Positions 26,651 to 35,976 of a stretch of 64,000 nucleotides of DNA are shown piece by piece. The first letter of the stretch is position 1, and every line of letters starts with the position of its first letter. A program made the position numbers and the translations under genes. The notes beneath the pieces are model-generated. The model did not search any database and had not been told where the DNA came from. It saw only the letters and a list, made by a program, of their open reading frames with translations. Location: positions 62,001-126,000 of the forward strand of contig NZ_CP042345.1 of assembly GCF_007954425.1 (NCBI RefSeq), written 5' to 3'. Origin of the DNA: Novosphingobium ginsenosidimutans (GTDB lineage: Bacteria > Pseudomonadota > Alphaproteobacteria > Sphingomonadales > Sphingomonadaceae).

Positions 26651-27170
26651 TCCCAGCCGCACCTTCAAGCCGATCAACATTGCGGTCCTCACCGTGTCCG
26701 ATACCCGCACCGCGGCAGATGACACCTCAGGCGACATCCTCGTCGAACGGGTTCAGTCGTCCGGCCACAGACTGGCCGCGCGGGCGATCGTCCGCGATGA
26801 TCCGGGCCTGATCGTCAGCAAGCTCAACGACTGGATCGACGATCCTGCTATCGACGCCGTCGTCTCGACCGGCGGCACGGGCCTCACCGGCCGCGACGTG
26901 ACGCCAGAAGCCCTTGGGCGGATCGACGGCGCGCGCGAAATCCCCGGATTCGGCGAGCTATTCCGCTGGATCAGCTTCCAGACCATCGGCACCAGCACGA
27001 TCCAAAGCCGCGCCTGCGCCGTGGTGGCGCGCGGCACCTATATCTTTGCCCTGCCCGGCTCGAACGGCGCGGTGAAAGACGGCTGGGACGGAATCCTCGC
27101 CGAACAGCTCGACAGCCGCAACCGGCCCTGCAACTTTGTCGAGCTGATGCCGAGGCTCAAGGAAGTCTGA
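26640..27170 (+). CDS. moaB: molybdenum cofactor biosynthesis protein B
   Basis: MoaB/Mog-type molybdopterin adenylyltransferase fold, acting in molybdenum cofactor synthesis. 176 residues. Signatures: INIAVLTVSDTRT, VVSTGGTGLTGRDVTPEA and FALPGSNGAVKDGWD. GTG 26640 lies inside the end of the lytic transglycosylase, giving an 11-base overlap and probable translational coupling. No other mo- genes are in the window, so it is separate from the rest of the pathway. Confidence 0.92.
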   Translation: MAVDPSRTFKPINIAVLTVSDTRTAADDTSGDILVERVQSSGHRLAARAIVRDDPGLIVSKLNDWIDDPAIDAVVSTGGTGLTGRDVTPEALGRIDGAREIPGFGELFRWISFQTIGTSTIQSRACAVVARGTYIFALPGSNGAVKDGWDGILAEQLDSRNRPCNFVELMPRLKEV

Positions 27171-27175
27171 GCACC

Positions 27176-27204
27176 TTGCCGATTTGTTCCGCATATGTTC
27201 TAAT
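27176..27204 (+). promoter_or_regulatory. LexA-controlled promoter of the radical SAM gene
   Basis: TTGCCG (27176-27181) and TCTAAT (27199-27204) are separated by 17 bases and make a plausible sigma-70 promoter. Between and touching the -10 lies GTTC-CGCATAT-GTTC (27186-27200), the direct-repeat GTTC-N7-GTTC operator of alphaproteobacterial LexA. The predicted transcription start falls at about 27211, the ATG itself. Confidence 0.65.
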
Positions 27205-27210
27205 ATGCGG

Positions 27211-28290
27211 ATGGCGATTCCTTCCCCTATCCACGGCCGCGGCGCCCGGTCGGCGGCAGTTCCACAGCGTTTCGGCCTGGCCGCGCGCGAGGCAGACGGG
27301 GACTGGCTGGACGCGCGCGCGGAGATAGACGGGCCGGGACCGAAGCTGCGCACTACAGTGACAGAAGAGCAGGCGAGGCGGATCATCAGCCGCAACAGTT
27401 CGCCCGACATCCCGTTTGACCGCTCGATCAACGCCTATCGCGGCTGTGAGCATGGCTGCATCTATTGCTATGCGCGGCCGACCCACGCCTTCCATGATCT
27501 CTCGCCGGGTCTGGATTTCGAGACAAAGCTGTTCGCCAAGCCTCAGGCCGCCGCCCTGCTTCGCGCCGAGCTGGGCAAGCGCGGCTATAGCCCGGCCCCG
27601 ATCGCGATGGGGACCAACACCGATCCATACCAGCCGATCGAGGCACACTATCGCCTGACCCGGCAAGTCCTCGAAGTCTGCTTGGAGACACGCCATCCCG
27701 TCACGATCACCACCAAAAGTGCTCGGGTCGTGCGGGATCTTGATCTGCTGGCCGAGCTGGCAAAGCTGAACCTGACGGCCGTATCGATTTCCGTCACTAG
27801 CCTCGATCCGAAGCTTTCCGGGCTGCTTGAACCGCGCGCCTCATCACCCGCCAAGCGGCTTGATGCGCTGCAACAGCTGGCCGCTGCGGGCGTGCCGGCC
27901 CACGTCTCAGTGGCGCCGGTGATCCCGGCGATTACCGACGAGTTTATCGAGCGCATCTTGGAAGAGGCTGCTGGGCGCGGGGTCAAGACTGCCAGTTGGA
28001 TCATGCTGCGCCTGCCGCATGAGGTCGCGCCGCTGATGCGCGAATGGCTTGAAGTTCACTACCCGGATCGCGCCACCAAGGTGATGAGCATCGTCCAGGC
28101 AATGCGCGGCGGGAAGGACTATGACAGCCGCTTTTTTGAGCGGATGAAGCCCAAGGGCGTCTGGGCCGACGTCTTCCGCACCCGTTTCCGGATTGCCTGC
28201 CATCGGCTAAGGCTGAACCGCGAAATGCCCAAACTCGATTGCAGCCAGTTCATGGGGCCGCGCAGCGATGGGCAGCTGTCCTTGCTTTGA
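27211..28290 (+). CDS. PA0069-family (SplB-like) radical SAM protein, SOS-box controlled
   Basis: Radical SAM protein of unknown substrate, distantly like spore photoproduct lyase. The cluster motif CxxxCxxC is at C79, C83 and C86 (CEHGCIYCYARPTH), followed by GTNTDPYQPIE and ITTKSARVVRDLDLL. 359 residues. The start is inferred: ATG 27211 coincides with the predicted first transcript base, giving a leaderless message; ATG 27205 is possible. A LexA operator in the promoter points to a role after DNA damage. The last gene of the slt-moaB group ends 40 bases upstream but this gene has its own promoter. Confidence 0.85.
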   Translation: MAIPSPIHGRGARSAAVPQRFGLAAREADGDWLDARAEIDGPGPKLRTTVTEEQARRIISRNSSPDIPFDRSINAYRGCEHGCIYCYARPTHAFHDLSPGLDFETKLFAKPQAAALLRAELGKRGYSPAPIAMGTNTDPYQPIEAHYRLTRQVLEVCLETRHPVTITTKSARVVRDLDLLAELAKLNLTAVSISVTSLDPKLSGLLEPRASSPAKRLDALQQLAAAGVPAHVSVAPVIPAITDEFIERILEEAAGRGVKTASWIMLRLPHEVAPLMREWLEVHYPDRATKVMSIVQAMRGGKDYDSRFFERMKPKGVWADVFRTRFRIACHRLRLNREMPKLDCSQFMGPRSDGQLSLL

Positions 28291-28337
28291 ACTTCCATGC
28301 TGTTAGCCTGATGCCACCACGGCCTGGAGCAATGGCT

Positions 28338-29132
28338 ATGCGGTTCGCGATCATTCTGAGCCTTGCAGCGCTCGCTGCTTGTTCTGCCCCCACCGAAAAG
28401 TCGCCCTTCGATCGCCTTGCTGCCGATCCGGTCAAACACGGCGAGCGGCTAGCGACAGTGCTCGGCTGCAAGGGTTGCCACGGTAAGGACCTGACCGGCC
28501 AGGACTGGAGCGCACCCGATTTCGTAGACATGTCTACGGCCAATTTGACCGTTTCGGCGCAGAAATATTCGGTCGAGGAATTGAAGACGATGATCGCCCA
28601 TGGCCAGCGCCCTGCCGGACGTGAGCTGTGGGACATGCCCTCGTTCCTGTTCACCCGCCTGCCGGACGCAGACCTTGATGCGGTTGCCCATTACCTCAAG
28701 ACGCTGAAGCCCATCGGCAAGGCTGCGCCCGATCCAGTGTTCTATCCGGCTGCCCGCGCCGAGATGGCCAAGGGCATCTACCATTCCTCCGCCGTCGAGG
28801 CGAAGCAGCAGTTCGCCAACCGCGGGCCGGACGCCGGGCCAGAGTTCGAGCGCGGCCGGCAGATCGTTCGGGCCAGCTGCGCCGAATGCCACCGGATCGA
28901 GCTGGACGGCAAGCCGGCGTACCCGGGGGAGCCGCACAATCCGAACCTGCGGATCGTGGCCTCCTACAGCGAGCCGGATTTCCTGAACTTCATGATCACC
29001 GGCAAGGCGGCCGGCAACCGCGAACTACCAATGATGAGCGGCGTCGCCCGGGGCCGGTTTTCGAAGATGACCGATGCGGAGCGGAAGGCGGTTTTTGCCT
29101 ACCTCAAGCGGGTGGGCGAGCTGAGCAATTGA
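28338..29132 (+). CDS. diheme cytochrome c lipoprotein
   Basis: Membrane-anchored periplasmic electron carrier. A lipobox (LAAC, Cys15) replaces a normal signal cleavage site. Two heme c motifs are present, C44-KGCH and C181-AECH, so there are two cytochrome domains. Candidate axial methionines are in ELWDMPSFLF and ELPMMSGVARG. 264 residues. ATG 28338 was chosen because GGAG at 28326-28329 is 8 bases away; ATG 28332 would be only 2 away. The partner enzyme is not evident from neighbours. Confidence 0.88.
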   Translation: MRFAIILSLAALAACSAPTEKSPFDRLAADPVKHGERLATVLGCKGCHGKDLTGQDWSAPDFVDMSTANLTVSAQKYSVEELKTMIAHGQRPAGRELWDMPSFLFTRLPDADLDAVAHYLKTLKPIGKAAPDPVFYPAARAEMAKGIYHSSAVEAKQQFANRGPDAGPEFERGRQIVRASCAECHRIELDGKPAYPGEPHNPNLRIVASYSEPDFLNFMITGKAAGNRELPMMSGVARGRFSKMTDAERKAVFAYLKRVGELSN

Positions 29133-29142
29133 TCAGCCGAAT

Positions 29143-29550
29143 CTAACCCCTGAACCGGATCAACCGACTATCCGCCACGGCCGCTGTTCGATGCGGCAAG
29201 GCGTCGCGGACATATTCCTCGTTCTTGACCATCGCCATGAAGACGCCGGAATTGGGATAGCCCATCACGAAAGCCTTGTCCCACTCGTCCGCCGGACCAG
29301 TCACCGCACATTCGAGCGGCGCTTCCCAGACCATCGCCGCGCCATCATCCGCGACCAGTTCCTGAAAGCGCTTCTCGTAGATGTCATAGGCCTCGCGGCC
29401 CGTCAGGCCCTTGCCGTGCATGGGGTGGCCTTCCGGGTACTCCGCCAGGTCGCGGAACTTGATCAGGTTGAGCATGTGGATCGGCCGGTCGCGTGGCAGA
29501 TCCTTGAATGCCTGCCAGTTCTCCCGGCTCGGATCCACATAGCCCGTCAT
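29143..29550 (-). CDS. DUF1330 domain protein
   Basis: A 135-residue ferredoxin-like-fold protein of the DUF1330 (dimeric alpha/beta barrel) family, seen in PIHMLNLIKFRD, GREAYDIYEKRFQELV and AFVMGYPNSGVFMAMVKNEEY. ATG at 29548-29550 begins 2 bases after the acyl-CoA ligase stop, so the two are co-transcribed. Function is unproven; small proteins of this family are often found with fatty acid or aromatic catabolism genes. Confidence 0.85.
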   Translation of the reverse strand: MTGYVDPSRENWQAFKDLPRDRPIHMLNLIKFRDLAEYPEGHPMHGKGLTGREAYDIYEKRFQELVADDGAAMVWEAPLECAVTGPADEWDKAFVMGYPNSGVFMAMVKNEEYVRDALPHRTAAVADSRLIRFRG

Positions 29551-29552
29551 GC

Positions 29553-31142
29553 TCAGGCGTCCGCCAGCTTGTAGTCGCGGAACTGGTCGCGAAGGTCCTT
29601 CTTGCTGACCTTGCCGGTCCCGCCATGCGGGATCGAGTCAACAAATTCGACCGCATCGGGCAGCCACCATTTGGCGACGCTTTTGGCGAGGTGCGCCTTG
29701 ATTTCGTCGCCCGAGACATCGGCATTGGCCTTCTTGACCACCACCAGGATCGGGCGCTCGTCCCACTTCGGATGGTAGATGCCGATTGCAGCTGCCTCGG
29801 CCACCGCCGGGTGGCTCATCGCCGCGTTTTCGAGCTCGACCGAGCTGATCCACTCACCCCCGGACTTGATCACGTCCTTGGTGCGATCGGTCAGCTGCAA
29901 CGTGCCGTCCGGGTGGAGGATGGCGACGTCGCCGGTGTCAAACCACTGTTCGGCATCGGTCGCGTCGGCCTCGGCCTTGAAGTAGCGCTTGATTACCCAG
30001 GGACCGCGCACCTGCAATGCGCCGCTGGTCTGGCCGTCGCGCGGCAGCACCTTGGTCGGATCGCCCAGGTCAACCGTGCGCAGTTCGACGCCAAAGGGCA
30101 CGCGGCCCTGCATCTGCTTGATAGTGACCTGCTCATCGAACGAGAGGTCGTCCCAGTCCCAGGTCTTGGCACCGGTCGTGCCGATCGGGCTGGTCTCGGT
30201 CATGCCCCAGGCGTGAGCAACGTTGACGCCGGCCTTCATCAGCCGCTCGATCATGAAGCGCGGCGCGGCCGAGCCACCGATGATCGCCTGGCGCAGCGTC
30301 GGCAGCGTGGTTCCCGTCGCGTCCATATGCTGGAAGGTGGCAAGCCAGACGGTCGGGACCCCGGCCGAGTGAGTCACCTTCTCGCGGTTCATCAGCTCGC
30401 ACAGCACGGCGGCATCGTTGACCGCCGAGAAGACGAACTTGATCCCCGCCGCAGCCCCGGCCCAGGGCAGGCCCCAACTGGCCGCATGGAACATCGGCAC
30501 GACCGGCAGCATCACCGAGCGGGCATCGAAATCGAAGATCGCCGGCTGTAGCCCGGTGATTGCGTGCAGGAAGGTCGAGCGGTGCTCATAGAGCACGCCC
30601 TTGGGGTTCCCGGTGGTGCCGCTGGTGTAGCAGAGCATGCAGGGATCGCGCTCGTCGCCGGTCGCCCAGGTCGTGTTCCCGTCCTCAGCCCCGATCCAGG
30701 CTTCGAATTCGCCATTGTCATAGCAGATGTAGTTGCGGATCGTGGTCCACTTCGGCTTCATCCGCTCGATGATCGGGGCGAAGGCGGCGTCATAAAGCAA
30801 GACCACGTCTTCGGCGTGGTTGGCGATATATTCCAGCTGATCATCGAACAGCCGCGGGTTGATCGTGTGGAGCACGCCGCCAACGCCGACCGCGCCGTAC
30901 CAGGAAACCAGATGGCGGCTGTGGTTCATCGCCAGGGTGGCGATCCGGTCACCCTTTTGCACGCCCAGCTTACGCAGCGCCTGGGTCATCCGCAGGGCAT
31001 CGTGGCGGATCCCGGCCCAGGTCGTGCGGCTTTCGCTGCCGTCGGCCCAGCGCGTGACGATTTCGCGCGATCCCGTTTCGCGCGCGGCGTGGTCGATCAG
31101 GTGCGTGACCCGCAGGTCAAAATCTTGCATTGCTCCCAGCAT
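29553..31142 (-). CDS. medium/long-chain fatty acyl-CoA ligase (AMP-binding)
   Basis: ATP-dependent acyl-CoA synthetase activating fatty acids for beta-oxidation. 529 residues. Adenylation motifs: [17 protein letters not shown] (P-loop), [40 protein letters not shown], and the catalytic lysine near the end in [14 protein letters not shown] 31142 was chosen because GGAGA lies 6 bases upstream on the minus strand; alternatives exist at 31154 and 31130. Follows dnaE by 33 bases and precedes the DUF1330 gene. ETF-QO in the same window fits beta-oxidation. Confidence 0.92.
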   Translation of the reverse strand: MLGAMQDFDLRVTHLIDHAARETGSREIVTRWADGSESRTTWAGIRHDALRMTQALRKLGVQKGDRIATLAMNHSRHLVSWYGAVGVGGVLHTINPRLFDDQLEYIANHAEDVVLLYDAAFAPIIERMKPKWTTIRNYICYDNGEFEAWIGAEDGNTTWATGDERDPCMLCYTSGTTGNPKGVLYEHRSTFLHAITGLQPAIFDFDARSVMLPVVPMFHAASWGLPWAGAAAGIKFVFSAVNDAAVLCELMNREKVTHSAGVPTVWLATFQHMDATGTTLPTLRQAIIGGSAAPRFMIERLMKAGVNVAHAWGMTETSPIGTTGAKTWDWDDLSFDEQVTIKQMQGRVPFGVELRTVDLGDPTKVLPRDGQTSGALQVRGPWVIKRYFKAEADATDAEQWFDTGDVAILHPDGTLQLTDRTKDVIKSGGEWISSVELENAAMSHPAVAEAAAIGIYHPKWDERPILVVVKKANADVSGDEIKAHLAKSVAKWWLPDAVEFVDSIPHGGTGKVSKKDLRDQFRDYKLADA

Positions 31143-31175
31143 CAGGCTCTCCAAATCCCCCCACCCGATTGTTGT

Positions 31176-34100
31176 TTAGGCGACGAGTCTCAGGTGCCCT
31201 GCTCCTCGCCTTGCGGTTAAGGCCACATTGGCAAGACCTTCGACGCTTGCCAAGCGTTCAGCAACTTCGCTGTCGAGATGGAATTGACGGCCGAGCCGCA
31301 AAACCGGTTCCAGGCCATGCCCAGTGCGCAGCCGCACCAGCACCTCGCCAGTGCCCGTGCCGTCCGGGCCGAGCAGTGCGGCGAGGTCATGCACCGCTTG
31401 CGGGTTAAGCACATCGAGCCGGAGTTGCATCTGCGCCGAACCCTTGACCTCTTCCAGCGGCCGTGCGCCGCGCACGGTAACGCGCGGTGGCTCGTCCGGA
31501 CTGGGCGCGTCAAGTTCCACCGTCAGCAGCAGGCAGGTACCGTCCTTGGCCCAGGCCTGCATCGGCTCAACCAGCGATTCTTCGAAACAGGCGGCGCTGA
31601 ACTGGCCGGAGCTATCGGAAAAGTCAGCGCGGACGAATTCGCCGCCCCTGCGCGTCCGCCCCTTGCTGACGCTTTCGACCATCACGGCCATCATCGCCTG
31701 CATCCGCCCACCGCCGGGCACCCCGGTTTCCATCAGCGCGGCATAGGTTCGCGCGCCATTGGCCGTGGCAACGGCGCGCCATTGCTCCACGGGATGCGCG
31801 GCGAAGTAGAAGCCAAAATTCTCGCGTTCCTTGGCCATCTGCTCCGCGCGCGGCCAGGGAGTCGTTTCGGCGAGGCGCAGCGAAGGCGCAGCATGATCCT
31901 CACCGCCAAACAGCCCAGCCTGCCCGCTCGAACGGGTGCGCTCAGCCTCATCGGCGACGGCCAGGAGCATGTCGGCATTGGCCAGCACCTTCGCGCGGTT
32001 AGGTTCAAGGCTGTCAAAGGCCCCGGCCCCGGCTAATCCTTCCAACTGACGACGGTTCATCGAACCTTGCGGCACACGGCGGAACAGGTCCTCAAGGGTA
32101 GCGAAGCGGCCATTTGCCTCGCGCTCGGCAACGATCGCATCCATCGCCTTTTCGCCGACATTGCGGATTCCCGCCAGGGCATAGCGCACGGCATGGCCTT
32201 CGTCGGTGCGCTCGACCGTGAACTCGGCCTCAGAGCGGTTGATGTCTGGTCCTGCCAGGGCAACGCCATTGCGCCGCATGTCATCGACGAAGATCGCAAG
32301 CTTTTCCGACTGGTGCATGTCGAAGCACATCGAGGCGGCATAGAATTCGTGCGGGTAATGGGTCTTCAGCCACGCGGTCTGGTAGGCCAGCAGGGCATAG
32401 GCGGCCGCGTGGCTTTTATTGAAGCCATAGCCGGCGAACTTGTCGATCAAATCGAACAGTTCGTTGGCCTTGGCGGGTTCGATCTCCGAATGCTCTTTGC
32501 AGCCCGACACGAAGCGCGAGCGCTGGGCGTCCATTTCGGCCTGGACCTTCTTGCCCATGGCGCGGCGCAAGAGGTCGGCATCGCCGAGCGAGTAGCCGGC
32601 CAGGATCTGCGCGGCCTGCATGACCTGTTCCTGGTACACGAAGATCCCGTAGGTCTCGGACAGGATGCCTTCGAGCTTGGGATGCGGGTACTCGATGGAT
32701 TCGCTGCCGTTCTTGCGACGGCCGAACAGCGGGATGTTGTCCATCGGGCCAGGCCGGTAGAGCGAGACCAGCGCGATGATATCGCCGAAGTTGGTCGGCT
32801 TGACCGCCGCTAGGGTGCGCCGCATCCCTTCGGATTCGAGCTGGAACACGCCGACCGTGTCACCGCGCTGGAGCAGTTCATAGACTTCGGCATCGTCCCA
32901 TGGCAGCGTCTCGAGATCGATCGCGATCTCACGCCGTTTGAGCAGCTCGACTGCTTTCTTCAGCACCGACAGCGTCTTCAGGCCGAGGAAGTCGAACTTG
33001 ATGAGGCCGGTGTCCTCGACATACTTCATGTCGAACTGGGTCACCGGCATGTCAGAGCGCGGATCGCGGTAAAGCGGGACCAACTGGTCAAGCGGGCGAT
33101 CGCCGATCACGACGCCAGCCGCGTGGGTCGAGCTATTACGCGGCTGGCCTTCGAGTTGGACGGCCAGGTCAACCAGCCGCTTCACCTCGGGATCGTTATC
33201 GTATTCGCGCTTGAGCTCGGCCACGCCGTTGAGCGCGCGCGGCAGGCTCCACGGGTCGGTCGGGTGGTTCGGGACCATCTTGCAGAGACGGTCGACCTGG
33301 CCATAGCTCATCTGCAGGATGCGGCCGCAGTCGCGCAACACGGCACGGGCCTTGAGCTTGCCGAAGGTGATGATCTGGGCGACGTGATCGGCGCCATACT
33401 TTGCCTGGACATAGCGGATCACCTCGCCGCGGCGGGTTTCGCAAAAGTCGATATCGAAGTCCGGCATCGAGACGCGTTCCGGGTTGAGGAAGCGTTCGAA
33501 CAGCAGGCCCAGCCGCAGCGGATCGAGATCGGTGATGGTCAGCGCCCAGGCAACGACCGAACCCGCGCCCGAACCGCGCCCCGGCCCGACCGGGATGTCG
33601 TTGGCCTTGGCCCACTGGATGAAGTCGGCCACGATCAGAAAGTAACCGGCAAAGCCCATCCGGTTGATGACGTCGGTTTCGAAGTCGAGCCGGTCGAAAT
33701 AGGCCTGGCGCTCCTCCTCGGGCAGCTCGCCATAGGGCGCAATGCGTTTTTCGAGGCCCGCGCGGGCGTGCTCGATCAGCATCCGCGCTTCGCCTTCCTT
33801 GTCCCCCGCCAGGCTTGGCAGCAGCGGTTTGCGCTTGGGCGGGGAGAAGGCACAGCGCTGGGCGATGACCAGGGTGTTGGCCAGCGCCTCGGGCAGGTCA
33901 GCGAACAGCTCGCGCATCATCGGCCCGGACTTGAGCCAGGATTCGCGAGGGGAGCGAGGCCGGTCAGGCGCATCGACGTGGGTCGAATTGGCGATGCAGA
34001 GCATGGCATCGTGCGCGGCGTGACCGCCTGGATCGGCGAAGTTTGCCGGGTTGGTCGCAACCAGCGGCAGATCGCGAGCATAGGCCAGGTCGATCAGCGC

Positions 34101-34661
34101 ATCTTCGGCCGCTTCCTCAGTCGGATCGTTACGTCGGGCGACCTCCAGGTAAAGCCGTCCTGGAAACAGCCCTTCAAGGCGCGCGCAGAATTCAACAGCC
34201 GCCTCGCCTTTGCCTGCTGCAAGCAGGCGCACCAGTGCGCCCTCGCCTGCCCCGGTCAGCGCGATCAGGCCGTCGGTGTGGCCCTGGAGATCGGCCATGG
34301 TGACGTGGGGTTCGAACTCGATCGGCCGGCCGAGATGGGCGCGGCTGACGAGGTAGCAGAGGTTATTCCAGCCAGTCTCGTTCTGGGCGATCAGGCCCAG
34401 CCAGTCGATCACCGGATCCTTCCCCGCGGCAGCCTCTTCGCGGGACACGGCCAGGAAGGTACCGATCAGCGGCTGGATGCCTGCATCCTTGCAGGCCCCG
34501 GCAAAGGACATCGCGCCGTAAAGCCCGTTGCGATCGGTAATGGCGATGGCTGGAAAGGCGCGGTCTTTGGCCAGTTTCGCCGCCGCCTTGGGATCGATCG
34601 TCCCGTCGAGCATGGTGTAGCTCGAAAAGACGCGCAGCGGGACAAAACGTTCGTGGGCCAT
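31176..34661 (-). CDS. dnaE: DNA polymerase III alpha subunit
   Basis: Replicative polymerase, 1161 residues. The palm acidic residues are in MPDFDIDFCETRRGEVIRY near residues 399-405. GPGRGSGAGSVVAWAL, RPGPMDNIP and GYGFNKSHAAAYALLAYQT are further family signatures, and an OB-fold tail follows. The N-terminal PHP domain reads FVPLRVFSSYTMLDG where other DnaE proteins have HxRxH, so two PHP metal-ligand histidines are replaced and proofreading must come from a separate epsilon subunit. ATG at 34659-34661. Distinct from the DnaE2 of mutasome cassettes. Confidence 0.95.
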   Translation of the reverse strand: MAHERFVPLRVFSSYTMLDGTIDPKAAAKLAKDRAFPAIAITDRNGLYGAMSFAGACKDAGIQPLIGTFLAVSREEAAAGKDPVIDWLGLIAQNETGWNNLCYLVSRAHLGRPIEFEPHVTMADLQGHTDGLIALTGAGEGALVRLLAAGKGEAAVEFCARLEGLFPGRLYLEVARRNDPTEEAAEDALIDLAYARDLPLVATNPANFADPGGHAAHDAMLCIANSTHVDAPDRPRSPRESWLKSGPMMRELFADLPEALANTLVIAQRCAFSPPKRKPLLPSLAGDKEGEARMLIEHARAGLEKRIAPYGELPEEERQAYFDRLDFETDVINRMGFAGYFLIVADFIQWAKANDIPVGPGRGSGAGSVVAWALTITDLDPLRLGLLFERFLNPERVSMPDFDIDFCETRRGEVIRYVQAKYGADHVAQIITFGKLKARAVLRDCGRILQMSYGQVDRLCKMVPNHPTDPWSLPRALNGVAELKREYDNDPEVKRLVDLAVQLEGQPRNSSTHAAGVVIGDRPLDQLVPLYRDPRSDMPVTQFDMKYVEDTGLIKFDFLGLKTLSVLKKAVELLKRREIAIDLETLPWDDAEVYELLQRGDTVGVFQLESEGMRRTLAAVKPTNFGDIIALVSLYRPGPMDNIPLFGRRKNGSESIEYPHPKLEGILSETYGIFVYQEQVMQAAQILAGYSLGDADLLRRAMGKKVQAEMDAQRSRFVSGCKEHSEIEPAKANELFDLIDKFAGYGFNKSHAAAYALLAYQTAWLKTHYPHEFYAASMCFDMHQSEKLAIFVDDMRRNGVALAGPDINRSEAEFTVERTDEGHAVRYALAGIRNVGEKAMDAIVAEREANGRFATLEDLFRRVPQGSMNRRQLEGLAGAGAFDSLEPNRAKVLANADMLLAVADEAERTRSSGQAGLFGGEDHAAPSLRLAETTPWPRAEQMAKERENFGFYFAAHPVEQWRAVATANGARTYAALMETGVPGGGRMQAMMAVMVESVSKGRTRRGGEFVRADFSDSSGQFSAACFEESLVEPMQAWAKDGTCLLLTVELDAPSPDEPPRVTVRGARPLEEVKGSAQMQLRLDVLNPQAVHDLAALLGPDGTGTGEVLVRLRTGHGLEPVLRLGRQFHLDSEVAERLASVEGLANVALTARRGAGHLRLVA

Positions 34662-34749
34662 CCCCGCTAGATGCGGCCTGGATGGCCGATTCGGAAGGGG
34701 GTGCAGCGTGCTTTACCCACAGCGCCGAACCCCGCTCCGACAAGGTGCG

Positions 34750-35229
34750 TCACAGCAGCGCCTTGATGTCCTTTTCCAGAGCTTCGGGCTTGTCGGTCGG
34801 GGCATAGCGCCGCACCACCTTGCCATCGCGATCAATCAGGAACTTGGTGAAGTTCCACTTGATCGACTTGGTCCCCATCAGGCCCGGCGCCTCGCTCTTG
34901 AGCCAGTCGTAGAGCGGCGGGGCGTCATCCCCGTTGACGTCGATCTTGGCCATCAGCGGAAAGGTCACGTCGTACTTCAGGCTGCAGAAGTTGGCGATTT
35001 CCTCCGCATTGCCGGGTTCCTGCGCGCCGAACTGGTTGCAGGGGAAGGCGATCACTTCAAACCCGTCATCGGCGTACTTCTTGTAGAGCGCCTCCAGCCC
35101 TTCGTACTGCGGGGTGAAGCCGCATTTGCTGGCCGTGTTGACGATCAGCAGCACCTTGCCGGCCTTGTCCGCCAAATTGAGTTCGCCCCCGCCGGGCAGT
35201 TTAGCCGTGAAATCGGCAATGGTATGCAT
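34750..35229 (-). CDS. gpx: glutathione peroxidase
   Basis: Thiol peroxidase reducing hydrogen and lipid hydroperoxides. 159 residues, cytoplasmic. The peroxidatic cysteine is Cys36 in NTASKCGFTPQY (Cys, not selenocysteine). The other catalytic-tetrad residues are in FPCNQFGAQEPG and KWNFTKFLID. Start ATG 35229 follows GGGGAG on the minus strand. It lies between lolD and dnaE in the same direction. In vivo the reductant of such Cys enzymes is often thioredoxin. Confidence 0.94.
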   Translation of the reverse strand: MHTIADFTAKLPGGGELNLADKAGKVLLIVNTASKCGFTPQYEGLEALYKKYADDGFEVIAFPCNQFGAQEPGNAEEIANFCSLKYDVTFPLMAKIDVNGDDAPPLYDWLKSEAPGLMGTKSIKWNFTKFLIDRDGKVVRRYAPTDKPEALEKDIKALL

Positions 35230-35301
35230 GTGCTGGAACTCCCCGAGTTGTTTGGATGGGAGACTAGGCGATGGCTTCGGCCCGTCAACCGCCTGCAAAG
35301 G

Positions 35302-35976
35302 CTAACCGACGCGACCTTCGTGCAGGCGCAGCACCCGGTCCATCCGGGCGGCCAGCCGCTCGTTATGGGTGGCGACCAGCGCGGCACTGGTCTGGCCGCG
35401 GACCAGGCTGACGAATTCGTCGAACACCCGGTCGGCGGTGGCTTCATCGAGATTGCCGGTCGGCTCGTCGGCCAGGACCAGTGCGGGGCGGTTCGAGAGT
35501 GCCCGGGCTACGGCGACGCGCTGCTGCTCACCGCCGGACAGCTGGCTTGGCCGATGATTGAGCCGCTCACCAAGCCCCAGCGCAGTCAGCAATTCTGTGG
35601 CACGGTTAGCCGCATCAGCCTCGCTTACCCCGGCCACCAGTTGCGGCAGGATCACGTTCTCCTGCGCGGTGAAGTCCGGCAGCAGGTGATGGAACTGATA
35701 GACAAAGCCAATCCGGTCGCGGCGCAGCGCGGTGCGGTCATCGGCCGAAAGCGAGCCGGCTTCCACGCCCGCGATCCGCAACGAGCCGCCGAAACCGCCT
35801 TCAAGCAAGCCGACGGCTTGCAGCAGCGTCGATTTGCCCGAGCCTGATGGCCCTAGCAGTGCAACGATCTCGCCCGGCTGGATTGCCAGGTCGACGCCGC
35901 GCAGCACGTCGATCCGCACGCCGCCCTGCTCAAAGCTACGGGTTAGGCCAGTGGTCTGGACAACAGCATCACTCAT
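35302..35976 (-). CDS. lolD: lipoprotein-releasing ABC transporter ATPase LolD
   Basis: ATPase that powers extraction of outer-membrane lipoproteins from the inner membrane with LolC/E. 224 residues. Walker [10 protein letters not shown], signature [15 protein letters not shown] and Walker [13 protein letters not shown] are all intact. It overlaps the lolC 3' end by 8 bases, consistent with one transcript and with MacB/LolD-type specificity. Many lipoprotein genes are in this window. Confidence 0.93.
   Translation of the reverse strand: MSDAVVQTTGLTRSFEQGGVRIDVLRGVDLAIQPGEIVALLGPSGSGKSTLLQAVGLLEGGFGGSLRIAGVEAGSLSADDRTALRRDRIGFVYQFHHLLPDFTAQENVILPQLVAGVSEADAANRATELLTALGLGERLNHRPSQLSGGEQQRVAVARALSNRPALVLADEPTGNLDEATADRVFDEFVSLVRGQTSAALVATHNERLAARMDRVLRLHEGRVG

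Noticed and set aside
33123..34670. 515-codon plus-strand frame opposite dnaE
   Set aside because: Shadow of the dnaE reading frame with no independent motif.
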